From Macrostomum hystrix (Eukaryota; Platyhelminthes; Macrostomidae), in the NCBI GenBank assembly GCA_950097015.1, contig CATNEN010000007.1, positions 3,100,001-3,164,000 of the forward strand: 64,000 bases of DNA. The letters run 5' to 3'. Shown here piece after piece: positions 33,701-43,395 of the stretch (within the stretch, counting starts at the first letter, position 1; every line of letters begins with the position of its first letter). The translations under genes and the position numbers were made by a program. Under the pieces are notes generated by a model that saw only the letters and a program-made list of their open reading frames with translations, did no database searches and had not been told where the DNA came from.

Positions 33701-36700
33701 AATACGTGCTGGGTATCAATGTTCCCGGCAGGAATGGAGTCGCCAGTCTGCCTTTGGTGAGTTGGCTGAGTCTGTAAGGCAAGCGTCTAGCTGGAGGACG
33801 ATTGAGGATAAAGCAACGGTCTTTATTATTATGTAGTCTTTGTAAAAGTGATCGCTACTCAATTTCCAGCACTACTACGACCTGGCCTGCAACATCAACC
33901 AGACAAACTTTGTCACCCTGGGCATCGCTGGCGTCTCTATTGTGATCCTGTACGTCACCAAGGAGTTCGTGAATCCGCGAGTGCGCAAGAAGATTAAGGC
34001 TCCACTGCCCACCGAGCTGCTCATTGTGAGAGACCGGGAGGGTGGGAGAGACGGAGAGGGGAAGTGGGTCGAGTCGGAGTTAAGGGAGAGGGGGGTGGGG
34101 ATTCGGATAGGGGGAGTGGGGATTCGGATAGGGAGAGAGAGGATTCGGATAGGGGGAGAGAGGATTCGGATAGGGGGAGAGAGGATTCGGATAGGGGGAG
34201 AGAGGATTCGGATAGGGGGGAGAGGATTCGGATAGGGGGAGAGAGGATTCGGATAGGGGGGAGAGAGGATTCGGATAGTGAGAGTGGGGGTTTGCAGATA
34301 AATAATGAGGAGCCGGAGAGTCTTGGGAAATCAGAGAGGTTTTGGGTGGCCCAGTCGAACGTCTCATGGCGACACTTCCTGAAATGACAATAAATGGAGC
34401 TAACTAGTGTGCCTACAACCTTGCAGGTTACACTGGGCACTGTAATTTCCTACGCTTTCGACTTAAAGAAGAAGTACAATGTGAAAATTGTGGGCACAAT
34501 TCCCACAGGGTAAGAACTAGGATATATAAAAAACTTGATTTCAAAATCTAGAAAGTTTTTTTCATGAAGAAATGAATCCATTTGTTGCCAGAATCCCTCC
34601 GCCCGAGTTCCCAGACATGAGCGTGCTGCAGCCCTCCATGGCAGTGGAGATTGTCACTGTGGCGATCATCGCCTTCTCCGTCTGCGTCTCGTTGGCCAAA
34701 ATCTTTGGCAAAAAGTACAACTACGAGGTGGCACCAAGTCAGGTAAAATACCAGCCACCCCAAACCCTCAGGAGCCGATAGCCTATGGCATTTGCAACAC
34801 TAGAGTACACACGCACTTGAAGCCAACCACTCCGAACCCTCAGGAGCTGATAGTCTATGGCATCTGCAATACTAGAGTACACATGCACTTAAAGCCAGCC
34901 ACCCCAAACCCTCAGGAGCCGATAGCCTATGGCATTTGCAACACTAGAGTACACACGCACTTGAAGCCAACCACTCCGAACCCTCAGGAGCTGATAGTCT
35001 ATGGCATCTGCAACACTAGAGTACACATGCACTTAAAGCCAGCCACCCCAAACCCTCAGGAGCCGATAGCCTATGGCATTTGCAACACTAGAGTACACAC
35101 GCACTTGAAGCCAACCACTCCGAACCCTCAGGAGCTGATAGCCTATGGCATCTGCAACACAGTGGGCGCGTTCTTCCACTGCTGGCCGGCCGGTTCCTCA
35201 CTCTCGCGCTCAGCGGTGCAGGATAGCATGGGCGGTAAGACTCAGGTAGCCGCTCTGGTGTCTTCAACGCTGCTACTCCTGGTGCTGCTGTTTGTCGGCA
35301 AATACTTCGAGACCGTGCCAAACTGCTGCCTGTCAGCGATCATTCTAGTGGCCATCAAGGGCATGCTGGAGCAGGTCAAGGAGGCCCCCATACTGTGGCG
35401 CTTGTCACCCTACGACTTTTGGACTTGGGTCGTCACCTGCCTCGGTGTGGTTCTCCTGTCTGTGGACTACGGCCTGGTCATCGGCCTGGCCTTTTCAGTC
35501 TTCACCATCATCGTGCGAACTCAGTCGCCAACGTCGTCAATTCTGGGTCGAATCAGGGACACGGATTTGTACAAGAATATGCTGGCTTACGACGACGTGA
35601 GTAGCCGCTACCTACCTCAAAACGTCTCACTCATTGGCTTCTCAATTCATCCTTAAGATTTTTATTTCCATTTTTAACTTACTCTTATGCTACTCACGCA
35701 CCAAGGTTCCTGAGCTCGAAGCCGCGTTGATTTCGCATTAATTTGGGGCGCAGCCGCGGAGAGAAGGCCTGACAGCTTGTCAAACTGTTTACGCCCATGA
35801 GGGCGAACCCCAAGTTAATTTGACAGTGTAAACCACACTAAACATAAAAAGTCACGCCAGATGTACACACCTATATGTACTGTGGGTCCCTGTATACCGA
35901 TCGATGTGCATATTGTGAGGATAGCTGCAAATATAGGAATTAACTAATTCTGTCAATCTCACCCCAGATCCAAGAGGTGCCGGGCATCAAGATATTCCGC
36001 TACGAAGGCTCCCTGTACTTCGCCTGCGCTGAGAACTTTCGCGAGAGTCTTTACCGCAAGACGGGCGTCAATCCGCGTCAGATTGTGCAGCAGCGCCGTC
36101 GGGTTGGCGAGAAGTACGCCCGCTTCACGGCGGCGGCGGCCGCGACGTCGGGCACGTCGTCGGCAGCGGTCAAGCGCGGATTCGCCCGAATGAACGACTC
36201 GGAGAAGGCGGAGGCGGTCAGGGCTGTCGGCCTGGACTGGCCTCGGGTACCTGTGCAGCACGTGATTCTGGACGCTTCCACCTGGGGCTACATCGACTAT
36301 GTCGGTGTAAGAGCGCTGAGCCAAGCCATTCTGGAGTTCCGCGAGATCGGAGTGGCTGTCTACATTGCCAATCCCAAGTGTAAGTTGCTAACTGCTTTTG
36401 CACTGGGGGTTCAAGCACATGATTTGCAAAATTAAGCCCCTATCCAACGTGTTGTCAGCTTAATTAAAAAACGAAGCCCGACAGCCCGAAACGAACCTTG
36501 CGGGATATATTGATGGTGGGACAAGGGATCAGGAAATTCAAGATCCCAAGAGGCTTAGTGTGGGTTCCCATGGCAACGGGTTAATCCTGAGTATAAAATC
36601 AAAACATATTTTCGGGTCCGACTCTCGCACCAAGGTCCCTGAGCTCGAATCCGCCAACCCCTAACGCACAATGAGAGTGTTCACTGGCAGAAGCAGTTGC

Positions 36701-37063
36701 CTTCTCGCGGGTTGACTGTCGCCAAATGATACCCACACAAAACACACCTGATCAGGTGGCATCCGTGCATGCCTGGAGCGCTCGGACTTCTACGAGAAGA
36801 ACCGGCACGACATCATCTACGTGTCGGTGCACGACGCAGTCCTCGCCGCCCAGTTCGACCAGCGCGCCGCCCTGAGGAACTCCGAGAAGCAGCTGATGGC
36901 TGCTTCCTCGTACGCCATAAAAGCATCCCCAACTGGTGGCGGCAAGATCAAAGACGACAGCGAGTTTAAAACCAGCGCAGCCCAGCTCAGAAAGCGATCG
37001 GAGTCGAACGGCGCCGAGCATCAGCTGGCTGAGAACTCGGGCAAAACTGTCAGCAAAGTGTAA
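30770..37063 (+). CDS. SLC26-family (SulP) anion transporter with STAS domain, twelve exons
   Basis: Exons: 30,770-30,815, 30,922-30,968, 31,559-31,622, 32,103-32,582, 32,884-33,239, 33,592-33,756, 33,870-34,025, 34,427-34,509, 34,592-34,742, 35,132-35,596, 35,968-36,379 and 36,756-37,063. All phases close, giving 910 residues. The cytosolic N-terminus has a His-rich run (residues 81-93) and acidic patches. The transport domain starts near residue 195 with GLTVGIMHIPQGMAYAFLA, YTSFFPPLIYFFFGTSRQVS and ELIAYGICNTVGAFF, all SLC26 hallmarks. The STAS domain (about 672-840) contains YEGSLYFACAENF, an Ala-rich insertion, then VILDASTWGYIDYVGV. The C-terminus KTVSKV fits a class I PDZ ligand. Members exchange chloride, bicarbonate, sulfate or other anions at the plasma membrane; substrate and paralogue cannot be set here. 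Introns 3, 5, 7 and 9 carry minisatellites; two of these overlap splice sites, so alternative in-frame forms are possible. Confidence 0.92.
31605..32030. repeat. 42-bp minisatellite duplicating the exon 3 donor site
   Basis: Ten units, each holding the last 16 bases of exon 3 (TACACGGCTCTGATGG), the donor GTGAGG and CATTGTGGATGTTGATAAGA. GT dinucleotides fall at 31,623 and every 42 bp to 32,001. The first three units are open in the exon frame; from the fourth, TGTGAATG introduces a TGA. Confidence 0.95.
33240..33315 (+). repeat. tRNA-like (SINE-head-like) sequence at the start of SLC26 intron 5
   Basis: A 76-base stretch whose ends GTGAGAG and TCTCACC pair as an acceptor-like stem. It has an A-box-like GTAGCTCAGTGATTAGGGAC and a B-box-like GGAGTTCGAATCTTAG. 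Its first base is the first base of the intron. The anticodon arm is imperfect, so I read it as a tRNA-derived repeat head rather than a functional tRNA gene. Confidence 0.65.
33355..33575. repeat. 23-bp minisatellite in SLC26 intron 5
   Basis: About nine units of GGTAAGTGCCGTACTGGGTT plus GAG or GGG. Each unit contains GGTAAGT, a strong donor consensus. Confidence 0.93.
34085..34280. repeat. Purine-rich 20-bp minisatellite in SLC26 intron 7
   Basis: Units GGGGGAGAGAGGATTCGGATA repeat about nine times with small length changes. Open frames on both strands here are by-products. Confidence 0.93.
34743..35160. repeat. 72-bp minisatellite duplicating the exon 10 acceptor and exon start
   Basis: Six units, each with a pyrimidine/CCCTCAG acceptor and the first 29 bases of exon 10 (GAGCTGATAGCCTATGGCAT and on). 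Candidate exon starts are 34,772, 34,844, 34,916, 34,988, 35,060 and 35,132. Odd and even units differ (GAGCCG against GAGCTG), giving a 144-bp dimer. All units are open in the exon frame. I chose the last acceptor because only it continues into NTVGAFF without a 24-residue insert. Confidence 0.95.
35597..35967. other. SLC26 intron 10
   Basis: Ordinary unique intron between GAC|GTGAGT and CCCCAG|ATC, with no repeats or genes seen. Confidence 0.7.
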
Positions 37064-38164
37064 CCTATTTAAGAAAGAAAATCACTTTGGTGTTTGGAAC
37101 TGAAAATTTTTATTTAGGCAAGCAGTTTTTTAATCAATAAGCACACCGAAAATCACCGGCTGCACAATAGGATTTTTTCGCTCCACTCATGTTAACGCAA
37201 TTGATTATTTTTCGCTGGTCGATTCTTCACTTTACCGATGTTGATTACACAATCGGCGCTTTGAAACACTGCGTACAACTGTTCAGTCCATGGACTGGGG
37301 AGAATGCCACACCAACATATTAAACTAATCAAGTGTCAAGAAAACTGAGAGAGACCGGCTGAATTGTCAAGCTGGCCTGCAGGTAGCTTATGGAGAGTAG
37401 CGAAGTCAAGTGAAGTGTGAGAGGGCGTTGTGCCCTGGACTATATATTTAAACATGGTTAAGTTGGACAGACTGGAGGAGGTTGGCGGTACGATAACAAG
37501 AGTGCGCGACTGAGGGTAGGAGAGGAGGCTAGAACGTGAGCGGCGGACCAATCAGAAAGGAGGAAAGAAAGAAAGGATAGAGAATGAGAGATCAGCCGCA
37601 GAGATAACGAGAGAGAAAGAACTAGATTGAACTGGACGATGTAAACAAGAAAAGTGCAGAGAACGAAAGAGTGAATAGAGGACAGAAGGCAGAGACGAAA
37701 GTCGCGACATCAAGTTAATTTAATTAGCACAAAATCCCTATGCTTCCAGTTATTTAACACCTGTGCATAATTTAATGGTGGTCGTTTCCTCTCCATCGCT
37801 CATAGGATCAGAAAGTGTGACGCATCCCAACTTTTCCAGACTTGCACACAAGAAAAGCAAAGATTAATTTGTCTTTTTCAAACTTCACAATGGTTCCAAG
37901 TTTGCCCACTGTTTTATTGTTAGACAGAGATAAAATATAGAAGAATTACACTCGCACCTGAACGGGTTTAGAAGAACTTTTTGATGAGCGATAAACCATA
38001 ATTGTATTTTCGATATATTAATAATTTACTTCGTAGTATAATTATACTTTGAAAGTTTTAAATATGCATAGGATTAACTCCATAATCGAACGAATGAGAC
38101 AATTCGCACCCACAATGGGTTGGCAAACATTAATGAAGAGCCCTAAGAGGAATTTTTTAATTGG
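37064..38164. other. Intergenic between SLC26 and the dioxygenase gene
   Basis: 3' flank of SLC26 followed by unique sequence. A decayed SINE family 1 body lies at 37,240-37,325 (CTGCGTACAACTGTTCAGTCC). A purine-rich stretch lies at 37,550-37,700. No gene was seen. Confidence 0.5.
37240..37325 (-). mobile_element. SINE family 1 remnant
   Basis: Shares CTGCGTACAACTGTTCAGTC and CATGGACTGGGG with the SINE at 24,432-24,722. Only the 3' body survives. Confidence 0.65.
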
Positions 38165-38630
38165 GGTCGACCAGAATTACAATTAAATTAGCAGCAACTC
38201 GATTTAACCGTAGAAAGACGACACTTTTCCCAATGGGAAAAGACACCGCGCTATTTCAAATACCCACTTCCTATTTCATAATAGCTCCCAAACTGAATGA
38301 CCGATTTCCTGAATCAAAATTTTCTGCTTTTTACGATGAACTCACTTTCAAAGCCGTCCGACGTCAGCATGGTCGAGATATTCAGCGATTCTTGTCGAAG
38401 ATCCTGGTCACAAGGCAAACAACTCGTAACATTGCTCTGTATAGGCCTCTATGGTGACATGATGAGATTTTTTAACAGAAAATTTATGCCTCTATGGGTA
38501 GTTTTTCCTAGCTGACACCTCGACGAGAATCGTTGAATATCTCGACGATACCGATGCTTTGTAATTCTAGAAGTTGTTTGATCGGATAGAGCGGAAAATT
38601 TTAGCGCACATGATGACTCATCAAATAAAT
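38165..38630. mobile_element. Foldback-type dispersed element, copy 2
   Basis: Left arm GTCGAGATATTCAGCGATTC is inverted in the right arm at about 38,530-38,552 (GAATCGTTGAATATCTCGAC). Flanking phrases CTCCCAAACTGAATGA and GTCCGACGTCAGCATGG match the other copies. It looks like a non-autonomous element with long imperfect inverted arms. Confidence 0.72.
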
Positions 38631-38692
38631 TAACGACGCCAGTCACTAACGAAGCACAGCAAAGACAACCAGCAAGAATTTAAATAATGGGT

Positions 38693-38698
38693 TTTATT
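38693..38698 (-). terminator. Polyadenylation signal AATAAA
   Basis: AATAAA on the minus strand about 70 bp beyond the dioxygenase stop codon, a plausible 3' end signal. Confidence 0.55.
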
Positions 38699-38766
38699 AT
38701 GTGAATTTTGTGAGCCGGGCTGTTAGAATGGGCAACTCAGTGAAGAGGGAGGCACTCCCAAAGGCA

Positions 38767-40252
38767 TCATCCGTGCAGCATGCCCGGCTGCCAGCCCTCG
38801 GGGTTCTTCTCGAACGCGTCGGTGTGCTGATTGTGATTGACAATGGGCCATTTGCGCATCCAGGGTCCGGAAATCACCGTGCTGAACTCGTCGCTGGCCA
38901 TCTCCTGGCGCGCCATGGACTCAAGCTGAGCTCGGTTCCGGTCCACCGAGTCGAAGGCATCGAAATCCGGTCGATACTCCGGGTCGTTCTCGCGCCGCAC
39001 CTCGCAGGTGTTCTTGAGGCCGAACAGGCCAGCCGGTGTGCCGGTCTTCTGCCAGCGGAAGTCGATGGACCAGCGGACAACGTCGGAGCGGTTATTGAGA
39101 CTTCGGTGCGGGGTGAAGTTGTTGAACAGTAGGAAGGAACCGTAGGGAACATCGAGCGTCTCCACGTCCTTGGCCATGTCGACTTTGAACTCGCTCTCAA
39201 TGGTGTCCTCCTCCAGGGTGATGTACCAGGTGGGTCCGGCGCAGCAGGTGTGCGGGGCGATGTAGCCATCGGAGTGGCAGCGGGGCACCATCTGCAGGGT
39301 CCCATTCTGTGCGTTGGTATCCAGCAGTGGTACCCAGGCGGTCACAATCAGCGCCTTGTAGGACTCAACATCGAAGTAGCCGCTGTCCTGGTGCCAGGGC
39401 ACGGTGCTGGCCGCGTTGTTCGGCGTCTTGGTTCGCAGATTCCACACCGGATTAAATGAGATGTTTGGCCCGACAATGTCCTCCAGGAGGTTCAGCATTC
39501 GCTCGTGACTGGCGATGGCGCGGAACGACTGCGGCAGGTTGGACATCTTGTGCAACACAATGTTAGCGCCCGGGTACTCGCGTTCGATGGCGCTGAGCCG
39601 ATGGTAGAAGTCGAGTCCCTCGTACTTGTCTGCGAGATTCGGGTGTTGATCTCTTAAAATGACAAAAACTGAATACTGGATCACAGAGCCATCGTCCCTG
39701 GAGGATTCTTCAGATCAGTCCCCGGGGAGCTGTATCATCTGCCAGTGAAAATGTGGAAAGTCTCGGACACTGCCCAGTCTTTACGACGGCGTGGTTGGAA
39801 CATCTCAGGGCAAACCCAATGCTCTCTGACGCTTTCAGGCACGAGGGCACCCCGCTGCTTGCCAGGTAGCTGCCTCAGAGACACCGGATCCACCTTATCG
39901 ACATCAACTCATCGAATGTCGTCTGGTTGTCATGGGCTAGCTGAATATGCGGTCAAGAGCCACCCCATTCTGATCTTAGACGATCAGCGGCCTCAAACAA
40001 ACCTTTGATCTTTCCTGCATCGAAGAGTTTGTCGGCCAGCTCCGTCACCTTGGCCGCGATGTCAGCCTTCACAGCGTCCAGCTCCTCCTTGGCGAAGAAG
40101 TCTCGCACCAGAGTGAAGCCCTTGGTGTAAAACTCGTTCAGCTGGGCCTGGCTGAGCTGACCGGGCTTGCAGGCGCCCTTTGCTGGCCGCTCGGAGAACA
40201 GCTCCGGGTGCCGCTCACCGGTGTAACCTGGGCTCCCTGTGTGACTAGTCAT
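38767..40252 (-). CDS. Phytanoyl-CoA dioxygenase-like Fe(II)/2-oxoglutarate oxygenase, two exons
   Basis: Minus-strand exons 40,252-39,964 and 39,650-38,767 give 390 residues. The long second exon carries the PhyH core: iron ligands H183 and D185 in VPWHQDSGYF, distal H278 in FTPHRSLNN, and R289 in VVRWSIDF for the 2-oxoglutarate carboxylate. Conserved neighbours are NPVWNLRTKTP and LQMVPRCHSDG. The first exon holds the helical N-terminus (LNEFYTKGFTLVRDFFAKEELDAV). The junction is weak: donor G|GTGGCT and acceptor AAGAG|ATC were chosen by phase and because the result runs into QHPNLADKYEGLDFY; a GATC|GTCTAAG donor is an alternative. No C-terminal SKL-type signal (it ends MLHG), so peroxisomal targeting is not supported and the substrate is unknown. 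Family enzymes hydroxylate diverse small substrates. Confidence 0.85.
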
Positions 40253-40654
40253 GCCTCGCAACTTGCAGTTTAACAAGCCAGAAGCTATCGCTGAAATCGC
40301 TGAAATATTAATAAAACAGAAAAACCGCTTTAAATGCTTGGAATCAGACAGCCTGTTGACTGTACATACACTTGACAAGACAGTCATTTCCGATAAGGTT
40401 GGGACTGGGAATGAGGGGCACTGCAACAGCTGCGCAACCACTAAAATGGCTTGAATCGATAACAACACTTGGGTCACTTCCTGCGGTGCAGCAGTTATCA
40501 GTGAGACACAACTGCCATAGGAAGCACTGCGGCTGTGTCTGTGCCCAATGGCTTTGCCAGCAAGTTCCTGTGTCTGGTGTGTCCAAATTCGAGTAGATTG
40601 GGCTGAATCACATTAAATAAACAAATTATTAATCTTAAAAAAACAATAATAATT
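40253..40654. other. Upstream region of the dioxygenase gene
   Basis: Unique sequence upstream of the minus-strand start. Short open frames on both strands have no recognisable family and no clear TATA box was seen. Confidence 0.4.
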
Positions 40655-40985
40655 GCAGGAGGGCTGCGGGCAATGGCACATCATTTGAGGCACTAGACCC
40701 GCAGCCAGCGAGGAGGCAATCCCGCCCATTTCGCTGACTACTGAGCACACACTCACACATACACTGTACGCAGGCACACGTTCACACAGGTGTGTACATC
40801 TGCCCTGACTTTCTCATCATCAGGCAGTGTACACTTCACTGTGCCTTGGAGGTTGGCCCTCAAGGGCGTAAATTGCACGACAAGCCCTCAAGCCTTCTCT
40901 CCGCGGCTGCGACCCAAATGAATGTGGCCTAGCCGTGGAATCGAACTTAGGGACCTTGTGCGAGGGGCAACGGCGTTGAGCATTC
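40655..40985 (-). mobile_element. tRNA-derived SINE, family 2
   Basis: On the minus strand a head with A-box-like GGCTGAATGCTCAACGCCG and B-box-like AAGTTCGATTCCACGGC is followed by GTGCAATTTACGCC, a CA/TG-rich middle and a GCGGGTCTAGTGCC tail. Partial relatives are at 41,165-41,300, 18,420-18,640 and 22,340-22,460. Confidence 0.7.
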
Positions 40986-41164
40986 AGCCCTATGTTAAAA
41001 TTTAAGATAGTTATATTATAATATATGCAGAACCACCTAAAATAAATAAACAAATAAATAAGCTTCTTATAAGCACACTTGAATAGCATAATAATTACAA
41101 AATAGCTCTACTATTGACCTTAAAATAGCAAAAATAACTGCACCAAGTTAGAATTATGAGAGAT

Positions 41165-41300
41165 ATGCTCATTTTTCTGACTCCTGAGCACACAAACACA
41201 CAGGTGTGTACATCTGCCCTGACTTTCTCGACCTCAGACTGGGTACACCCTCACTGTGATTTCGGGCTGGCCTTCATGGGCGTACATTGTTTGTGATCGC
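41165..41300 (-). mobile_element. SINE family 2 fragment
   Basis: Shares CACACAGGTGTGTACATCTG, CCCTGACTTTCTC and GGGCGTA with 40,780-40,875. The head is missing. Confidence 0.65.
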
Positions 41301-41439
41301 CGCGGATTTGAAGCGCATGTAAATGACTCATTTGTTTGGTGCAAATAGTGACTTTTATTACATGCTCATAAAAATAGTGTACGATCATATGTTTGAGTTC
41401 GTTTAATGCCAGTTTGAACGAGCCTTTGCTGCAACGCCA

Positions 41440-41890
41440 CTGTTACCGGTTTAAAAATAAATTGAAAAAATGCGAATTGAAAACGGAATTGAGATATCAG
41501 CTGAAAATCACGGGGGGTATTTCAAATGCTCACTTCCTATTTCACAATAGCTCCCAAACCGAATGATTTTCGCGAAAGTCCACGATATGGTTCAACATTT
41601 TCCGCCCTTTACGATCAACTAACTTTTTTAAGTCATCCGAGCCAGCATCGTCCAGATATTCAGCTATTCTTGTCGAAGACCCTGGTGACAAGGGCAGCTA
41701 TCATCGCTCGGTACTAGTTATTAATTCAATTAATACAATTTAATAAACATATTATAGCCAACATGATGAATTTTTGTGAGAAATTATCCTATTTGCCACC
41801 AGACCCTGCGATGAGTATCGCTGAAATATCTCGACGATGCCGATGTCTTGTGATTCCGGAAGTTGTTTCATCGGATAGAGTGGAAAGTTT
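41440..41890. mobile_element. Foldback-type dispersed element, copy 3
   Basis: Left arm at 41,520-41,700 (TTCACAATAGCTCCCAAACC, TCGTCCAGATATTCAGC). Inverted right arm at 41,810-41,885 (CGCTGAAATATCTCGACGAT, CGGAAGTTGTTTCATCGGAT). Its right end abuts the broken gene at 41,905. Confidence 0.72.
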
Positions 41891-41904
41891 AGCGAGTGTT
41901 CTGA

Positions 41905-43012
41905 ATTACGAGTGCTCTGCTCCGGGTGGTAGCTGATGACCACATCCGCTGCCGATGACTCTGACGGCTGGTCCGATGGCGTCGCAGCTGCCACCACCGT
42001 AGCCGCTTCCGCCGAAACAGGTCTCTTTTGCTTGAATCTTCAGAATTGTCAATGGTCCCAAACATCCGGCTGCTGGGCCCCAGCACCTTCATGGTGAACT
42101 TCTCGCCCATGTTGAACAGCAGGCTCTGCAGCGTCTGCGACATCTCCCAGTCCTTGGCGGCGGCCAGGCGCTTGAGGCTGTCGCAGATCTCAGCTCCCAT
42201 GGCCAGCTTGAGCTGACGGTCCTTTTCAAACGACAGCGTGAACGCTAACTCAAGCCCCGCGCCAACGTCCTGCGACTAGGTGGCCTCCAGCATCGCCTTG
42301 ACGGCGGGCAGCACGCCGAGCTTCATTAACAGGCCCTTGTTGACGTCGTTGAGAGCGAGCCGCTGGGTGCACCTGGCCAGCTCGGGAAGGCTGTACACCA
42401 TGTTGCCTGTCTCGAAGCTGCGCTCGCTGGAGCTCAGCGAAGCCTTGAGCCCGCCGACCAGGAGCCCGATGATGTCACTCTCCCCCAAGAACAGGTCGGC
42501 CTTGCTCTCGTCCAATGCGAAGGCCACAAGCAGCAGGGCCTGCAGCGAGCGCGCCGACTCCAGGGACTTCAACAGAGGCTGAGTCGGTCCAACGAGGTCA
42601 AAGTTGGCCAGGTTGGAGTTCACGAAGCTGTCGTTCTTGAACAGGCAGTTAAACACGATAGTAATCATCTGGAACATCAGGTCTGCGCATTGGTCACCCA
42701 GCTTTCCGGCCAAGTAGTCCGGGCTCCAGCAGTTCAACATGTCGCAGAACACGCCGCTGATGAAGCTGTCGGACGTGGCCAGCAACTGGCAGAACCAAAC
42801 CAACTCGTCGCTGCAGTCCTGCACGCGGCTCAACAGCGACGCCAGCATCGGCGCTGGTGGCCCGTCGACGGCTCCGCGAACTTCGAATACTTCGAATCCC
42901 TTGTACAGGTGCTCGATCAGCCCCAGGGCCGTCGGGGTCGCCTCGCGCACCAGAACTCGCTGAGCGACTCGAAATCCTCCTCGCTGTGTGAGCTGTGGTA
43001 CATCTCGTGCAT
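41905..43012 (-). pseudogene. Broken helical-repeat gene with truncated TIR-like start
   Basis: The minus strand encodes a helical protein in three pieces. Frame 1 starts at the ATG at 43,012 (HSEEDFESLSEFW) and must shift near 42,953 to continue as TALGLIEHLYKGFEVFEV. An in-frame TAG at 42,278-42,276 then interrupts LEAT/SQDVGAGLELAFTL, and the same frame resumes through KRLAAAKDWEMSQTLQSLLF. A second shift near 42,040 leads to SSAADVVISYHPEQS. Leu- and Ala-rich helices suggest armadillo/HEAT-like repeats. The xVVISYH segment recalls the first strand of TIR-like domains that follow ARM repeats in some invertebrate proteins, but this is inference. The coding sequence then runs into the foldback element. 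Two frameshifts, a stop and lost 3' end argue for a pseudogene; assembly errors could explain some lesions. Confidence 0.68.
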
Positions 43013-43395
43013 TAACTAAACTCGTTCTCAGTAAATTTGGTCATCCGCAGGGCTGGCCTTTGAAGGCCCCAGCCTTTAATAAGGCAAGCGGACTATTGTA
43101 CGGTGGCCCCTGTGGAAATTAAAGACCTTTAAATCTAGGCTTTACAAAAGCTTTTTAGAGGCATGAATGAGTACAAAGCACTGTACGCAAAGGACTGCTC
43201 TCCAACGTACTCGGGAGTCTATACAAACACACTGTCCTCCACTTAAAACAGTTTAACAGTTAACAAACAAAGTTCGTGTATTTTTGTGCTAGACCAAATG
43301 GTTTGATAACTCGAGCAGTAAGATGAGCGAATCGCACGCATCTCTGATTGGTCTCATGATAGCAGATGCTTTGCTTTCAATTCGGATTCTGGCTC
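43013..43395. other. Intergenic, nothing recognised
   Basis: Short unique region between the broken gene and the sulfotransferase stop, containing a palindrome-like GGCCTTTGAAGGCC. No poly(A) signal was identified. Confidence 0.45.

Noticed and set aside
34817-35131. Treating the whole open stretch before SLC26 exon 10 as coding
   Set aside because: It consists of repeated acceptor plus exon-start units; a single copy is enough for the conserved transporter sequence, so inclusion needs transcript proof.
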